Of a stretch of DNA of 64,000 bases, positions 46,724-55,141 are shown piece after piece. The notes below the pieces were generated by a model that was not told the DNA's origin, ran no database searches, and saw only the letters and a program-made list of their open reading frames with translations. Source of the stretch: Marinibactrum halimedae (GTDB taxonomy: Bacteria > Pseudomonadota > Gammaproteobacteria > Pseudomonadales > Cellvibrionaceae); the NCBI RefSeq assembly GCF_021234875.1, contig NZ_JAJQVM010000009.1, positions 62,001 to 126,000 on the forward strand, read 5' to 3'. Made by a program: the position numbers and the translations under genes. The stretch's first letter is position 1. Each line of letters opens with the position of its first letter.

Positions 46724-48342
46724 AATGAGCGTATCTCCGGTTAGTGCTCGAATATGTCGTATTGGCTCGTGTTAAATTAAAATCGAGAGCAAATTAATTA
46801 AGCGCTCAATTATTACTTTATGCAGACTGTGTTTATAACACTGAGCCAGCTCTTGGTGATTGACGCAGTAATTGAATTAAGGGAACATCTTGATGCCCTT
46901 TTATTCACTTGCCGCAATTACCTTCGCCCTAAGATTTTTGCGTATTTTTTATTTTTTATGAGGAGGGGATAAATGCTTATCTCGCCTTGCATCGTCTTTT
47001 TGTAGAAGAAAATTCTCTTTTATAAAGACGATCAATTTTTTCCTTTACTCTTAAATTTAATGATTAGAGTAGCTTTGGCCATTCTTTGAACGGTCGTCTC
47101 AGGATGGCTGACAGGGATAATGTTATTTTTCAGAAATTTTATTGAGTGTTTCTCTAGTTTAGATTAGAAAAGGTGTTTTCCATCCATGTGCCTTTTTTAA
47201 AGCCGATATAATTTAAAAGATGCGTATTGATCGCATTTAAGGCTCGGCTACAAATTTGAGTTTTTTTACATAAAGAAAAATAAACAAGTGCCAATCCGCT
47301 CATGTGTGCGAGAAAACCTTTAAATAAAAAATTGGTGCACAAAACTTTTAGGCGCTTGAGGTTCTTAAGAATTGTGTCAATGACGATGCTTTTAAATGAT
47401 TCGATAAGGCTACAGCAGCTTCTAATATTCGTCAATTTTTGTGCTTTTTGGGGTGAGCTCTTTTTCTTTTTTATTGTTTTATTCCTTTGGTTTTTTATTC
47501 CTGTTTGTTCTTTTTGTTTTTCAATAAGTAATGGTGTTTTTTTTGACTTCTTTGGTTGTGTTTTTTATTGGTATGTTGTCGGAAGGGTGTTTTTAGGTTT
47601 TATTTTTTTTTAAGTGGGTTTTATTGTTCTGTTTTTGTTGTTTTTGTTGTTTTTTTGGGATGTTTTTTTATTTCTCGTTTTTTTTGAGAGGGTTCTTTGA
47701 CTTAGCTTTGTGTTTTTACAAGGTTTTGGTGTGAAACAAATGGGAATATGTAAAGTATTGAAAAGTGTGCTCATGTTTTTATTCAGATCGTAATGGAGGG
47801 AACGCTTTTGAAGTCAATTAATCTGATTTTTGTATACGACACAAGAATCAGTCTGTTTTTTGTGTGAATAGAAAGGTTAAAAAAGATGGTGTCGTGGAGT
47901 TTAAGAAAGGATTTATCTGTGCAGAAGAGTTTTAGGCTGTTGGGTGGATATTATTCAAAGTTGTCTCATGTGTCAGAAATTAATTGATGTGACTACACTA
48001 TGTTTTTTTGTCTGTCTGGTTAGCTTTGGTGTGTAAGTGATCATTTTAGGCTTGATGGTATTGCAGGGTTTAAAAGAAGTTGTCACTTAAAATAATGCTC
48101 TGTTTATTTGTGTGCCATTTGGTGCTAACTTTTCAGGTATTAGAAGAGATACATTGATTTCATTTTCTTCTAGCAATAAGCTCCTTCCTTGTAAAGCTGA
48201 ATGTGTGATTTTTTGCTTTCAGATTTTCTATTCTTGATGATTTTCACAAAAAATAAAATTACATCCTCTTTTCTGAGAGATGCATTTTCACTATCGGTAT
48301 TCGTTATTGTTGGTACTCACAATTAAAGGCCAAGGGGTTATT
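46724..48342. other. AT-rich 1.6-kb region without a supported gene
   Basis: Contains the promoter region of the metallophosphoesterase (right-to-left) and of the PI-PLC gene (left-to-right). From about 47440 to 47700 the plus strand is strikingly rich in T with some G and little A or C. Two open frames here (minus 47154-47435 from a TTG; plus 47302-47613 mostly encoding Phe) lack ribosome-binding sites and look like compositional accidents. A 33-codon frame from ATG 47886 is possible but unsupported. No repeat family or RNA gene was recognised. Confidence 0.5.
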
Positions 48343-49623
48343 ATGGGTGTGTTGAAAATACAATGTTTATTGAGTAGTACACGATGGTTTATCAGAGGGT
48401 GCATCTATTCAGCATTGATGTCTGCATTAATTATGTTGGCTGCATGTGGTGGTAATGTTAAAGATATGATGTTATCCGATGAGAGTAGTCGCAGTGAGGA
48501 GGAGGTGGCGTTAGATAAGCATTATTTTCAGGCGTATTCGAATAATCTTGCATTGTCGCAAATCTACATGGCTTACTCTCACAATAGTTATGGTGCGGCA
48601 AAAGAGAATTGGTCTCAAATGACCTTGGATGACCAGTTAGATTCAGGTATCCGTATTATTGAGTTGGATATTTTTGATGGTGACGGGGCGGTTGCGCACA
48701 GTAATGGGCGTGATCTTCAACATTGTTATTCCCTTGAAGAATGTATAGAGCAGCTATCTAATTGGTCTATGCGTAACCCAGGTCACTCTCCTGTTGTTGT
48801 CTTGCTAGAGGTTGTTGATTACGATTACAACAACCCGCCGGCTGTTACTGGAGGTCGTGAGCGTAGTTTTGTCGAGCGCAGTGCGATTGTTGAGGAAAAA
48901 ATTAATCGTATTCTGGAGGTGATCGAACCGTTTTCTGAGTCAGGGCGATCTGTAACGTATTCCGATAGCATGAAGTCTGTGAGTCAGCTAAGTGACAAAT
49001 TTTTATTCTCTGTTTTTCGTAAATACTCCACTCAATTTGGCTCTGAAGTGTCACAAGAGCACTCGAAACGTAATCGAACTGTGTCTATCAGCGAGGGGTT
49101 GAACCTTGTTGAGAATGTGCATTATCAAAAGGCATTTGTGGATAGAAATTTATTTTTAGCTCCGCGTTGGTTAGAGAGAAATGATGAAGAAGTGGTCGAT
49201 CAAGATTGGAGAGGGGAGTTGGCTTTGCGCCTTTACGCCGCTTCTATTCAAGATACCACTATTCAAAATACAACTACTCATCAAAGTACAACTACTCAAA
49301 GTGCAACGTCTATTTTGAGAGTTGTGAAAAACGATGATATTCACTACAAATCGTCGTTGATTGGCGACACGGACCTGTTGATTTCAAATTTAGAAGCACA
49401 GACGGATGAGGATTATTCGAGTGGCCGTGCTTTACGTGTTGCTCGAAATTCAAGGGCCAATGGTTTGGGGGCAAAGCGTTGGTCACATCTTGCACGAGAT
49501 AAAATAATCAGTAGTTTGTTGCAAACTCAAGGGTGGGCTCCTCATTGCAAACGATCTGGTTTGTCCTACCAGGCACTGGGGCATTGCAGAGGGGATTTAC
49601 AGTTGAGTAAGCTTTCACAGTAA
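48343..49623 (+). CDS. Ca2+-dependent PI-PLC-like phosphodiesterase lipoprotein
   Basis: A 426-residue exported protein; the lipobox IMLAAC follows a hydrophobic signal. Residues about 70-170 match the Ca-dependent phosphoinositide phospholipase C type: MAYSHNSYGAA (catalytic His-Asn), LDSGIRIIELDIFDGDGAVA (metal-binding Glu and Asp), then HSNGRDLQHCYSLEECIEQL and VVVLLEVVD. ATG 48343 is chosen for AAGGGG just upstream; an earlier ATG gives no proper lipoprotein signal. About residues 302-322 are a Thr/Gln-rich repeat insertion. Likely substrates are phosphoinositide-like or other phosphodiester lipids. The metallophosphoesterase lipoprotein across the gap would be a natural partner for releasing phosphate. 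Confidence 0.75.
   Translation: MGVLKIQCLLSSTRWFIRGCIYSALMSALIMLAACGGNVKDMMLSDESSRSEEEVALDKHYFQAYSNNLALSQIYMAYSHNSYGAAKENWSQMTLDDQLDSGIRIIELDIFDGDGAVAHSNGRDLQHCYSLEECIEQLSNWSMRNPGHSPVVVLLEVVDYDYNNPPAVTGGRERSFVERSAIVEEKINRILEVIEPFSESGRSVTYSDSMKSVSQLSDKFLFSVFRKYSTQFGSEVSQEHSKRNRTVSISEGLNLVENVHYQKAFVDRNLFLAPRWLERNDEEVVDQDWRGELALRLYAASIQDTTIQNTTTHQSTTTQSATSILRVVKNDDIHYKSSLIGDTDLLISNLEAQTDEDYSSGRALRVARNSRANGLGAKRWSHLARDKIISSLLQTQGWAPHCKRSGLSYQALGHCRGDLQLSKLSQ
49246..49308 (+). repeat. In-frame 15/18-bp repeats in the PI-PLC-like gene
   Basis: Units ATTCAAGATACCACT, ATTCAAAATACAACT, ACTCATCAAAGTACAACT and ACTCAAAGTGCAACG encode IQDTT, IQNTT, THQSTT and TQSAT. The same x-Q-x-T-T pentapeptide pattern occurs in pbpC. 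Confidence 0.78.
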
Positions 49624-49648
49624 CACATACCCATAGAAGGGTTTGATC

Positions 49649-49701
49649 AGTGATGGGCACTTAAAAGTGATGGGCACTTATAAAGTGATAGGTACTTAAA
49701 G
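49649..49701. repeat. Three tandem 17-18-bp repeats downstream of the PI-PLC gene
   Basis: Units AGTGATGGGCACTTAAA, AGTGATGGGCACTTATAA and AGTGATAGGTACTTAAAG follow head to tail. Each contains a small inverted repeat (AAGTG/CACTT), so the array can also fold. Confidence 0.78.
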
Positions 49702-49889
49702 ATGGTTTGAGAGTGCCCAGACATAAAACCATTGGGTGAAGATCGGGTCTTGTTGGTAGGTTGATGATACCTTGCAGGTTGACGGCACCCACCGGATAGC
49801 CGTTATAATCGCGCGCTTTATCTTGGTCGATATAGCTAATGATGAAAATCAATCAATTTTAATTGAGAGTAGTCTAGTTTTATTCGTCT

Positions 49890-50075
49890 GTAAGATTAGG
49901 TGCAATGGAGTGCATCTGTAATGTAAAGCGGTTACCGCTTTACATTATTTACAAAAGTAGCTTTGCTGCTTTTGTGGTGCCTGTAGTTAAGGATATCTAT
50001 AAGGTACTAGCTCTTTGGTTTCTCCAAAAGTTACACACGTATAGCTTAGCCCGCAATTTTTGCGGGCTTTTTTTT
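49890..50075 (+). ncRNA. Candidate small RNA with three hairpins and an intrinsic terminator
   Basis: Hairpin 1 (49919-49947) is a perfect 29-base palindrome with 14-base arms beginning TAATGTAAAGCGGT. Hairpin 2 (49951-49975) pairs ACAAAAGTAGC with GCTGCTTTTGT over a TTT loop with one mismatch. Hairpin 3 is the terminator at 50048-50068. No coding gene lies directly upstream on this strand, since the PI-PLC stop is about 270 bases away, so the terminator implies an independent transcript. The promoter is unclear: TAAGAT at 49891 is a possible -10 but has no good -35. It could instead be a long 3' UTR of the PI-PLC gene. I recognise no known RNA family. Confidence 0.45.
50048..50068 (+). terminator. 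Strong Rho-independent terminator
   Basis: The stem AGCCCGCAA/TTGCGGGCT with a three-base loop runs into eight T residues. No coding gene ends within 400 bases on this strand. Confidence 0.92.
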
Positions 50076-50285
50076 ACTGTAACTTATAGAACAAGTGTTT
50101 TTCCCTGCAGTCCCTTATAAAAAAATTTGCCTTCTGTAGGGTGAGCTATACCTCTTTTTGCATTGGGTTTACTCTTGGTTGAAAGTGTTAACTCTGTCAT
50201 GCCTTTACTTGGGGGATTGATTATATTGTGTTCAGCAAATGATGCCATTTCTGAAAAATTTGATCACTAAGGGATAGCCCAAGGT

Positions 50286-51179
50286 ATGCGATGTATTGTT
50301 CACACCTTTATTCTTTTCACTGCAATCGTTGCGGTGGGGTGTAGTGTCCATGTTCCAATTGATCCGCATACTGAGCGCTATTCAGAACTACAGTCTTTTG
50401 GTGCGCACAGTAAAGCCGTTGTTTTTATTCCAGAAAAAACGGCTCAAAAAACATTCTCTGAGCAGGGTATTTTGGCGGTAGGTCCGATTCATGAGTGGGA
50501 GGTTGCGTGTGGGGAAACACTTGCCCAGTCGGCTAAACATTTCCTTGAGAATTACTTTATGACGGTTGAGGTAAGGCACGGCTATTTTGACGCTCACCAA
50601 TGTTCAGATTGTGCGTTGGTGGTTAAGCCTACCATCATGGATTTGGAAATGGATAAGGTATTGATGCGTGCCTCTGTGGATTTGAAATTTGATATTCACG
50701 ACAGCATTGGAAAAAAAGTGTTGACCTTACGTGCGAAAGGGCGATCAGGTGTGATATCAGCGGATCGGCTCGGTTTGGGGGTGGTTTCCTTAGCGGTACC
50801 TATTTTATCCAGTTTTATGGCAAGTGCGGTGTTGTCCAACTCGGTAGAGGATGCGTTTGCTCATGCTTACAGTCAGTTTAATGACCAAATGATTGTTCAT
50901 GTGAATGAAGGCGCTTTAGCAAGAAATTGGCTACCTCAGAATATGCGAAATAAAGTCAGCTACGGTCGCTATGAATTTGCCGCTGAGCGCACAATGATGG
51001 ATGCAGGATGTGAGTTTCCGAAAGATGGGTTGCGTTTAGTCAGGGGTGGCTTGGAAGAGCTTTATGAGGCGTATTGTTGGCAACAAGAGCCCTTTTTTGT
51101 GAGCTGTGGGGGCGTCGGTTGTGAAGTGGTGTATTCGGAAAATGGAGTGGAGAGTACCACGGTGGTGACGGCTAATTAG
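50286..51179 (+). CDS. Unknown lipoprotein, 297 residues
   Basis: I do not recognise the family. The N-terminus MRCIVHTFILFTAIVAVGCS is a lipoprotein signal with lipobox VAVGC. Residues about 35-160 look like an alpha/beta or beta-rich domain (KAVVFIPEKTAQKTF, ALVVKPTIMDLEM, SVDLKFDIHDSIGKK), followed by a hydrophobic stretch at about 165-190 (LGLGVVSLAVPILSSFMASA) and a C-terminal half with paired cysteines (FVSCGGVGCEVVYS). Another Cys pair is in HQCSDC. Disulfides are plausible in the periplasm. AAGG precedes the ATG at useful distance. It is monocistronic, with an intrinsic terminator upstream and a convergent GTPase gene downstream. Confidence 0.7.
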   Translation: MRCIVHTFILFTAIVAVGCSVHVPIDPHTERYSELQSFGAHSKAVVFIPEKTAQKTFSEQGILAVGPIHEWEVACGETLAQSAKHFLENYFMTVEVRHGYFDAHQCSDCALVVKPTIMDLEMDKVLMRASVDLKFDIHDSIGKKVLTLRAKGRSGVISADRLGLGVVSLAVPILSSFMASAVLSNSVEDAFAHAYSQFNDQMIVHVNEGALARNWLPQNMRNKVSYGRYEFAAERTMMDAGCEFPKDGLRLVRGGLEELYEAYCWQQEPFFVSCGGVGCEVVYSENGVESTTVVTAN

Positions 51180-51180
51180 T

Positions 51181-51209
51181 TGTAGGTGTAGGTGTAGGTG
51201 TAGGTGTAG
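51181..51209. repeat. Hexanucleotide tandem repeat after the lipoprotein stop codon
   Basis: Four full TGTAGG units and a fifth partial unit begin one base after the stop codon, between two convergent genes. Simple repeats of this kind are prone to slippage, but this one is outside the coding frame. Confidence 0.8.
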
Positions 51210-51255
51210 TTATTGAAGTACCTGCAACGCGAAATTGACCGACTTTTAGTGAAAA

Positions 51256-52212
51256 TCAGGTATGTCTCTTTCCGCTGCGTTTGAGCTGTTCAGCCTCTTT
51301 TCTCGCACGTTTTTTTTCGGCTTTTTCTTGGCGAATTTTTTCTACTAACTTTTCTTCTTGCTCTCTGTCTGCTGGTGACTCGAATGTCAGTTTCCCCAGT
51401 GCACCGCTGCGAATATCATGGATGATGGCTTCAGCGGCTTTATGTAAATCCACTTTTCCTCCAGCACGAAGTGCGCCTCGCTTTTTACCGATTTCTTCCA
51501 GCATATTGATGAGTGCTTGATCATTACCTGCTATTGCCGAGGGGATAGTAATGCCATAACGCTCTTGGAGCTTTTCGGGATAGCGTTGTGCTAAGTTTTC
51601 ACAGGCAAATAAGGCAATGTCTTCGTATTCAATGGCGGTATCTTTAATGGCACCGGTCACGGCTAATCGATAGCCACTATGTGGGTTTTCAACATTTGGC
51701 CAAAGAATGCCAGGTGTATCGTTTAAAATAATATTGTCATCAAGATGAATTCGCTGCTGGGATTTGGTTACAGCGGGTTCGTTACCCACTTTTGCGGCGG
51801 AGCGTCCTGCCAATGTATTAATCAGAGTGGATTTACCCACATTCGGAATGCCAACAATCATGGCGTGAATGGTACGCTGTTGAGCCACTTTGTTAGGCAA
51901 TAGCTTTTTGATGAGTTGTGGTAACGTGCGGGTAGTGGTTTGGTCTGTGGTAGTAATCGCCAAGGTTTTCACGTTCTGGTCAGACTCGAAATACTGCTGC
52001 CAAGTTTTGGTTTGCTCGGTATCGGCAAGGTCTGTTTTAGAGAGTAATTTTATACACGGTTTATTACCGCGTAATTGTGCGATTGCAGGGTTTTCGCTAC
52101 TGTAGGGAATGCGGGCATCGAGAATTTCGATGAGTATATCGGTTTTAGGGAGTACTTCGATCATCTGCTTACGTGCTTTGTGCATATGACCTGGATACCA
52201 ATTAATACTCAT
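51256..52212 (-). CDS. ylqF: Ribosome biogenesis GTPase YlqF/RbgA
   Basis: A 318-residue circularly permuted GTPase that assists late maturation of the large ribosomal subunit. The motif order shows the permutation: G4 (LLSKTDLAD) comes first, then G1 (GIPNVGKSTLINTLAG) and G3 (NDTPGILWP). The N-terminus INWYPGHMHKARKQM is diagnostic of the YlqF group. The C-terminal 30 residues are a lysine-rich helix. I start at the ATG giving MSINWYPG; an upstream reading would overlap the neighbouring gene. It is downstream of the MscS-like gene on the same strand (50-base gap) and probably cotranscribed. Confidence 0.93.
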   Translation of the reverse strand: MSINWYPGHMHKARKQMIEVLPKTDILIEILDARIPYSSENPAIAQLRGNKPCIKLLSKTDLADTEQTKTWQQYFESDQNVKTLAITTTDQTTTRTLPQLIKKLLPNKVAQQRTIHAMIVGIPNVGKSTLINTLAGRSAAKVGNEPAVTKSQQRIHLDDNIILNDTPGILWPNVENPHSGYRLAVTGAIKDTAIEYEDIALFACENLAQRYPEKLQERYGITIPSAIAGNDQALINMLEEIGKKRGALRAGGKVDLHKAAEAIIHDIRSGALGKLTFESPADREQEEKLVEKIRQEKAEKKRARKEAEQLKRSGKRHT

Positions 52213-52262
52213 CTTTTTACTTGTCCGTTTTATTTTTACCTGTGTTGATAGAATGAATCGTA

Positions 52263-54056
52263 TCACGATTCATTCATAAGCGCTTTGCCTTCAGTGGATG
52301 GCGGCTGATGAACCATGAGTTGATGGAATGGAATGGTCCACCCATTACTATTACAGGCTTCGATAAAGTTGGCCTCTAGGCGTCGCTTGATATGGTAATA
52401 CTGTAAGGCATATTTACCCGTGAAGGAGGCGATAAGCCTAAAGTCTAAAGAGGAGTCATTGGCAGCATCAAACTCAAACGTGAAATCTAACAGGCTTTCG
52501 GCAAATTCGCTGGTACGTAGCATACTCAACATGGAAGTTTTTAGTGCAGGTAGTGCCGATTCCAGTATTGTTGGCTGAAGGGTGTAATCTAAGGGGAGTG
52601 TCATAAAAATACTGAACCCCTTTCGAGTGAGGTTTTGAAATGGGGTTTTGAGTAAATCTTCGATTTGATAGGTGAATATGGCTTTTCCTCGTTCAATTTG
52701 AACTTGCTCAGGTGAAAGCTGTTCGACGATACCCAAGACACCATTGGGAAATAACAAGACATCATTTAATCGGCATGGAAACCAGGGCTCATTTTGGTGA
52801 AAAGGCCTGGAAGATAAGGCGCTAAGCTCTGTAACGGGAACGCGTAAGTGCCCGTCTAGCCAAGGGTTGTGAAGATGTGTGTACACATCCAATTCTTTTA
52901 CTCTCCAAGGAATGCCTTGATACATTAGGCGCTCCCCCTGCCTTACAGACCCCATATTCAGTAGCGTACGTAGCTCGACTAAATATTGGGGTATCGCAAC
53001 GCGTAAGCTCATCAGAATGGAAGCGATGATAATCAGTGATAATACGAGAATAAGCCATTCTGAAAACCCGTAGAGCACCATTAAATACACCAGGGTACCA
53101 AGAGTGGCTCCCACCATGCGTTTGATGAGGTTAATACTGCGTTCAAAGGAGATGAATTGTTCAGGTCGCTGCTTGCCTAGAATCAGAATGGGTAGCCTGC
53201 CCAGTAAACTGATCAATTGATAAATCAACGCTGCTGCGAGAATGGCCACAATAAGATGGATTCCCATACTGCGAGCGATGTTTTTTGCCGTAGTGGAAAT
53301 GGTTTCCCAAATCGGGTTCTGGGCAGCCTCTAGACGCTTTATTTCACTGTGGATAAGTGTGATTTTTTGTTGTGCGCTGGTATGTCGGGATTGAGCGGAT
53401 TCCAGTAGTCCGACGACTTCTTTTCGCAATGTGTTTTGTTGGACATCTTCTAGCGTCGATTCTAGGTGTTCGATGGCAGCAGAGAGTGATTTGCGTCTTT
53501 TTTTCCAAAAGCTGAGTTCGGACTGAAGGTCTTCCAATATTCGTGGTCGTGCGGTGATTTCTTTGAGTTCATCCAAAAATGGGGCAATAATGGCTTCTAG
53601 GTCTTCCTGCCAATTGTATTCTGCTCGACCGGGAATGTGTTTAACAAAGAGTTTCGCACCACCTGTGGCAATGGCGATAAACTCATCGTGTAAGTCCGCC
53701 GCAATGTCTTGAGAGTTTCTCAATTCGCTTTCTAACCGGCTGATTTGCCCGGGTTCGGTGGTCGCAGCCAGTCGACGTTTGAGCGTTTGCTGCTGTTTTT
53801 TTTGATTTTTAATTTGCTCTTGAATTTGTGCAAGCGTCTCTGCCGTCGTTGGGTTTGACCCGTTATCACTCTCTTTTTGACTTTTTTCTTCTTGTTGTCC
53901 AGTAGACCGCCGTTCTTTGGGAAGAGGCTCTTCCTTACCATAAACGGTATCGATAGCAGAAAGCGTCAGTATAAAAATGAAAATGCGCAGAAATATAAAC
54001 TCTTTTCTAGAGCAACGGGGGTGTTGCGAAGGTGTGAATTGAACAGTGGATTGCAT
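52263..54056 (-). CDS. MscS-like membrane protein with long periplasmic coiled coil
   Basis: A 597-residue protein. A signal-like segment (FIFLRIFIFILTLSAIDTVYG) precedes about 220 residues of charged helical coiled coil (for example LEDLQSELSFWKKRRKSL). Transmembrane segments follow at about 265-285, 310-335 and 340-360. The C-terminal part has a beta domain like that of MscS channels (VRQGERLMYQGIPWRVKELDVYT type layout, split across the loop) and an alpha/beta tail. The pore helix lacks the Gly/Ala-rich pattern of classical MscS, so channel activity is uncertain. The start ATG 54056 has CGGAAAGA upstream; an ATG 27 bases earlier is possible. A role in osmotic or envelope sensing is inferred only. 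Confidence 0.7.
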   Translation of the reverse strand: MQSTVQFTPSQHPRCSRKEFIFLRIFIFILTLSAIDTVYGKEEPLPKERRSTGQQEEKSQKESDNGSNPTTAETLAQIQEQIKNQKKQQQTLKRRLAATTEPGQISRLESELRNSQDIAADLHDEFIAIATGGAKLFVKHIPGRAEYNWQEDLEAIIAPFLDELKEITARPRILEDLQSELSFWKKRRKSLSAAIEHLESTLEDVQQNTLRKEVVGLLESAQSRHTSAQQKITLIHSEIKRLEAAQNPIWETISTTAKNIARSMGIHLIVAILAAALIYQLISLLGRLPILILGKQRPEQFISFERSINLIKRMVGATLGTLVYLMVLYGFSEWLILVLSLIIIASILMSLRVAIPQYLVELRTLLNMGSVRQGERLMYQGIPWRVKELDVYTHLHNPWLDGHLRVPVTELSALSSRPFHQNEPWFPCRLNDVLLFPNGVLGIVEQLSPEQVQIERGKAIFTYQIEDLLKTPFQNLTRKGFSIFMTLPLDYTLQPTILESALPALKTSMLSMLRTSEFAESLLDFTFEFDAANDSSLDFRLIASFTGKYALQYYHIKRRLEANFIEACNSNGWTIPFHQLMVHQPPSTEGKALMNES

Positions 54057-54449
54057 ACATCTTTCCGTGTTTTTCGCGTACATCGTCTGTAAAAGGCTAG
54101 AAGCTTAACGATTATTGAGGAAACCTTCCGATACCGGTTTTGTGGGCAGTTAAAGAAGTAATTCTCAACTATTGACTATTTGTATGGTGAGCTTCGAGAT
54201 TGATGGTGGAAATTTTGTTGTAGGCTTTTGTTGTGGTGTGCAAACTTGCATCAATCTGGCGAAGAACATAGAATACGCCGCCCCTAAATTTCGAAGTTGG
54301 GAGTCTTAGGACTTCTCTAAAAATTGGGGTGATCAACGTTTAGGAAAAGCAGTCCGTTGATTTGTTTTTAAATCCTAAGCACTCCTTGTCTTACTGCGCT
54401 GTTGTTACTTAAATGACACGACAGAAGACGTAACCCGTAAGGAGCAGAT
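54057..54449. other. Divergent promoter region between the MscS-like gene and rpsF
   Basis: Contains the rpsF promoter (54246-54274) and a leader of about 170 bases. In the leader ATCAACG near 54332 can pair with CGTTGAT near 54354. The CCG at the foot of that helix is suggestive of the S6:S18 binding motif found in many rpsF leaders, but I cannot confirm the full motif. No small gene is seen. Confidence 0.45.
54246..54274 (+). promoter_or_regulatory. Promoter of the rpsF operon
   Basis: TTGCAT (54246-54251), a 17-base spacer and TAGAAT (54269-54274) form a good sigma70-type promoter about 170 bases upstream of rpsF. The predicted start is near 54281. Confidence 0.7.
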
Positions 54450-54887
54450 ATGCGTCATTACGAAATCATTTTCTTAGTTCACCCAGATCAAAGTGAGCAA
54501 GTATCAGGCATGATTGAGCGTTACACCTCAACGGTTCAAGAGTCTGGTGGTGCGGTTCATCGCTTAGAAGACTGGGGCCGTCGCCAGTTGGCATACTCCA
54601 TCAATAAAATTCACAAAGCACACTACATCATGATGAATGTCGAGTGTAATGCTGAAGCCCTTGAGGAGTTGACCACTAACTTCCGTTATAACGATGCAAT
54701 CCTGCGTAGCATGGTTGTTCGCTGTGATGAAGCGGTTACGGAAGAATCTCCCATCATGAAGTCAGAGAAAGAAAGCCGCGAGCGCAAAGCGCGTCGTGAC
54801 GAGCGTCAAGCTCGTGAAGAGCGTGCTAATGAAGCCTCTGAGGAAGAATCCACTGAAGCGCCAAGCGCTGAAAGCGAAGCTGAGTAA
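54450..54887 (+). CDS. rpsF: 30S ribosomal protein S6
   Basis: A 145-residue small-subunit protein that binds 16S rRNA as a pair with S18. The N-terminus [20 protein letters not shown] and the motifs [20 protein letters not shown] and [13 protein letters not shown] are canonical. The last 45 residues form a long charged tail of Arg, Glu, Ala and Ser, longer than the E. coli tail. TAAGGAG precedes the ATG. It heads the rpsF-rpsR-membrane protein-rplI cluster. Confidence 0.98.
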   Translation: MRHYEIIFLVHPDQSEQVSGMIERYTSTVQESGGAVHRLEDWGRRQLAYSINKIHKAHYIMMNVECNAEALEELTTNFRYNDAILRSMVVRCDEAVTEESPIMKSEKESRERKARRDERQAREERANEASEEESTEAPSAESEAE

Positions 54888-54901
54888 GGGGGATAACACA
54901 C

Positions 54902-55129
54902 ATGGCACGTTTTTTCCGTCGTCGTAAGTTCTGTCGTTTCACCGCTGAAGGTGTTAAGCAAATCGACTACAAAGATTTGGATACCTTGAAAGCGTATATT
55001 ACTGAAACTGGCAAAATTGTGCCTAGCCGTATTACTGGCACACAAGCGAAGTATCAGCGTCAATTAGCGACCGCTATCAAGCGTGCACGCTACATCGCGC
55101 TGTTACCGTACACTGACAGCCACGAATAA
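54902..55129 (+). CDS. rpsR: 30S ribosomal protein S18
   Basis: A 75-residue partner of S6 on the 30S platform. [32 protein letters not shown], then [20 protein letters not shown] are canonical S18 blocks. It follows rpsF by 14 bases. Confidence 0.98.
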   Translation: MARFFRRRKFCRFTAEGVKQIDYKDLDTLKAYITETGKIVPSRITGTQAKYQRQLATAIKRARYIALLPYTDSHE

Positions 55130-55141
55130 TCGTTGCTGCTC

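Larger units (their letters stand above)
49624..50285. other. Intergenic region with repeats and a candidate small RNA
   Basis: The left part holds three tandem repeats (49649-49701). The right part holds three consecutive hairpins ending in a strong terminator (about 49890-50075). Open frames in it (minus 49661-49852, plus 49905-50120) cross these structures and lack ribosome-binding sites. From 50080 to 50285 only the presumed promoter of the next gene remains. Confidence 0.5.

Noticed and set aside
47154-47435. Minus-strand open frame of about 93 codons
   Set aside because: It starts at a TTG without a ribosome-binding site, overlaps AT-rich spacer and has no recognisable family; a decayed gene cannot be excluded.
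47302-47613. Plus-strand open frame of about 103 codons
   Set aside because: It is mostly Phe codons from the T-rich block, with no ribosome-binding site and no protein-like pattern.
49661-49852. Minus-strand open frame over the 17-18-bp repeats
   Set aside because: It crosses the tandem repeat array, lacks a ribosome-binding site and has no plausible domain.
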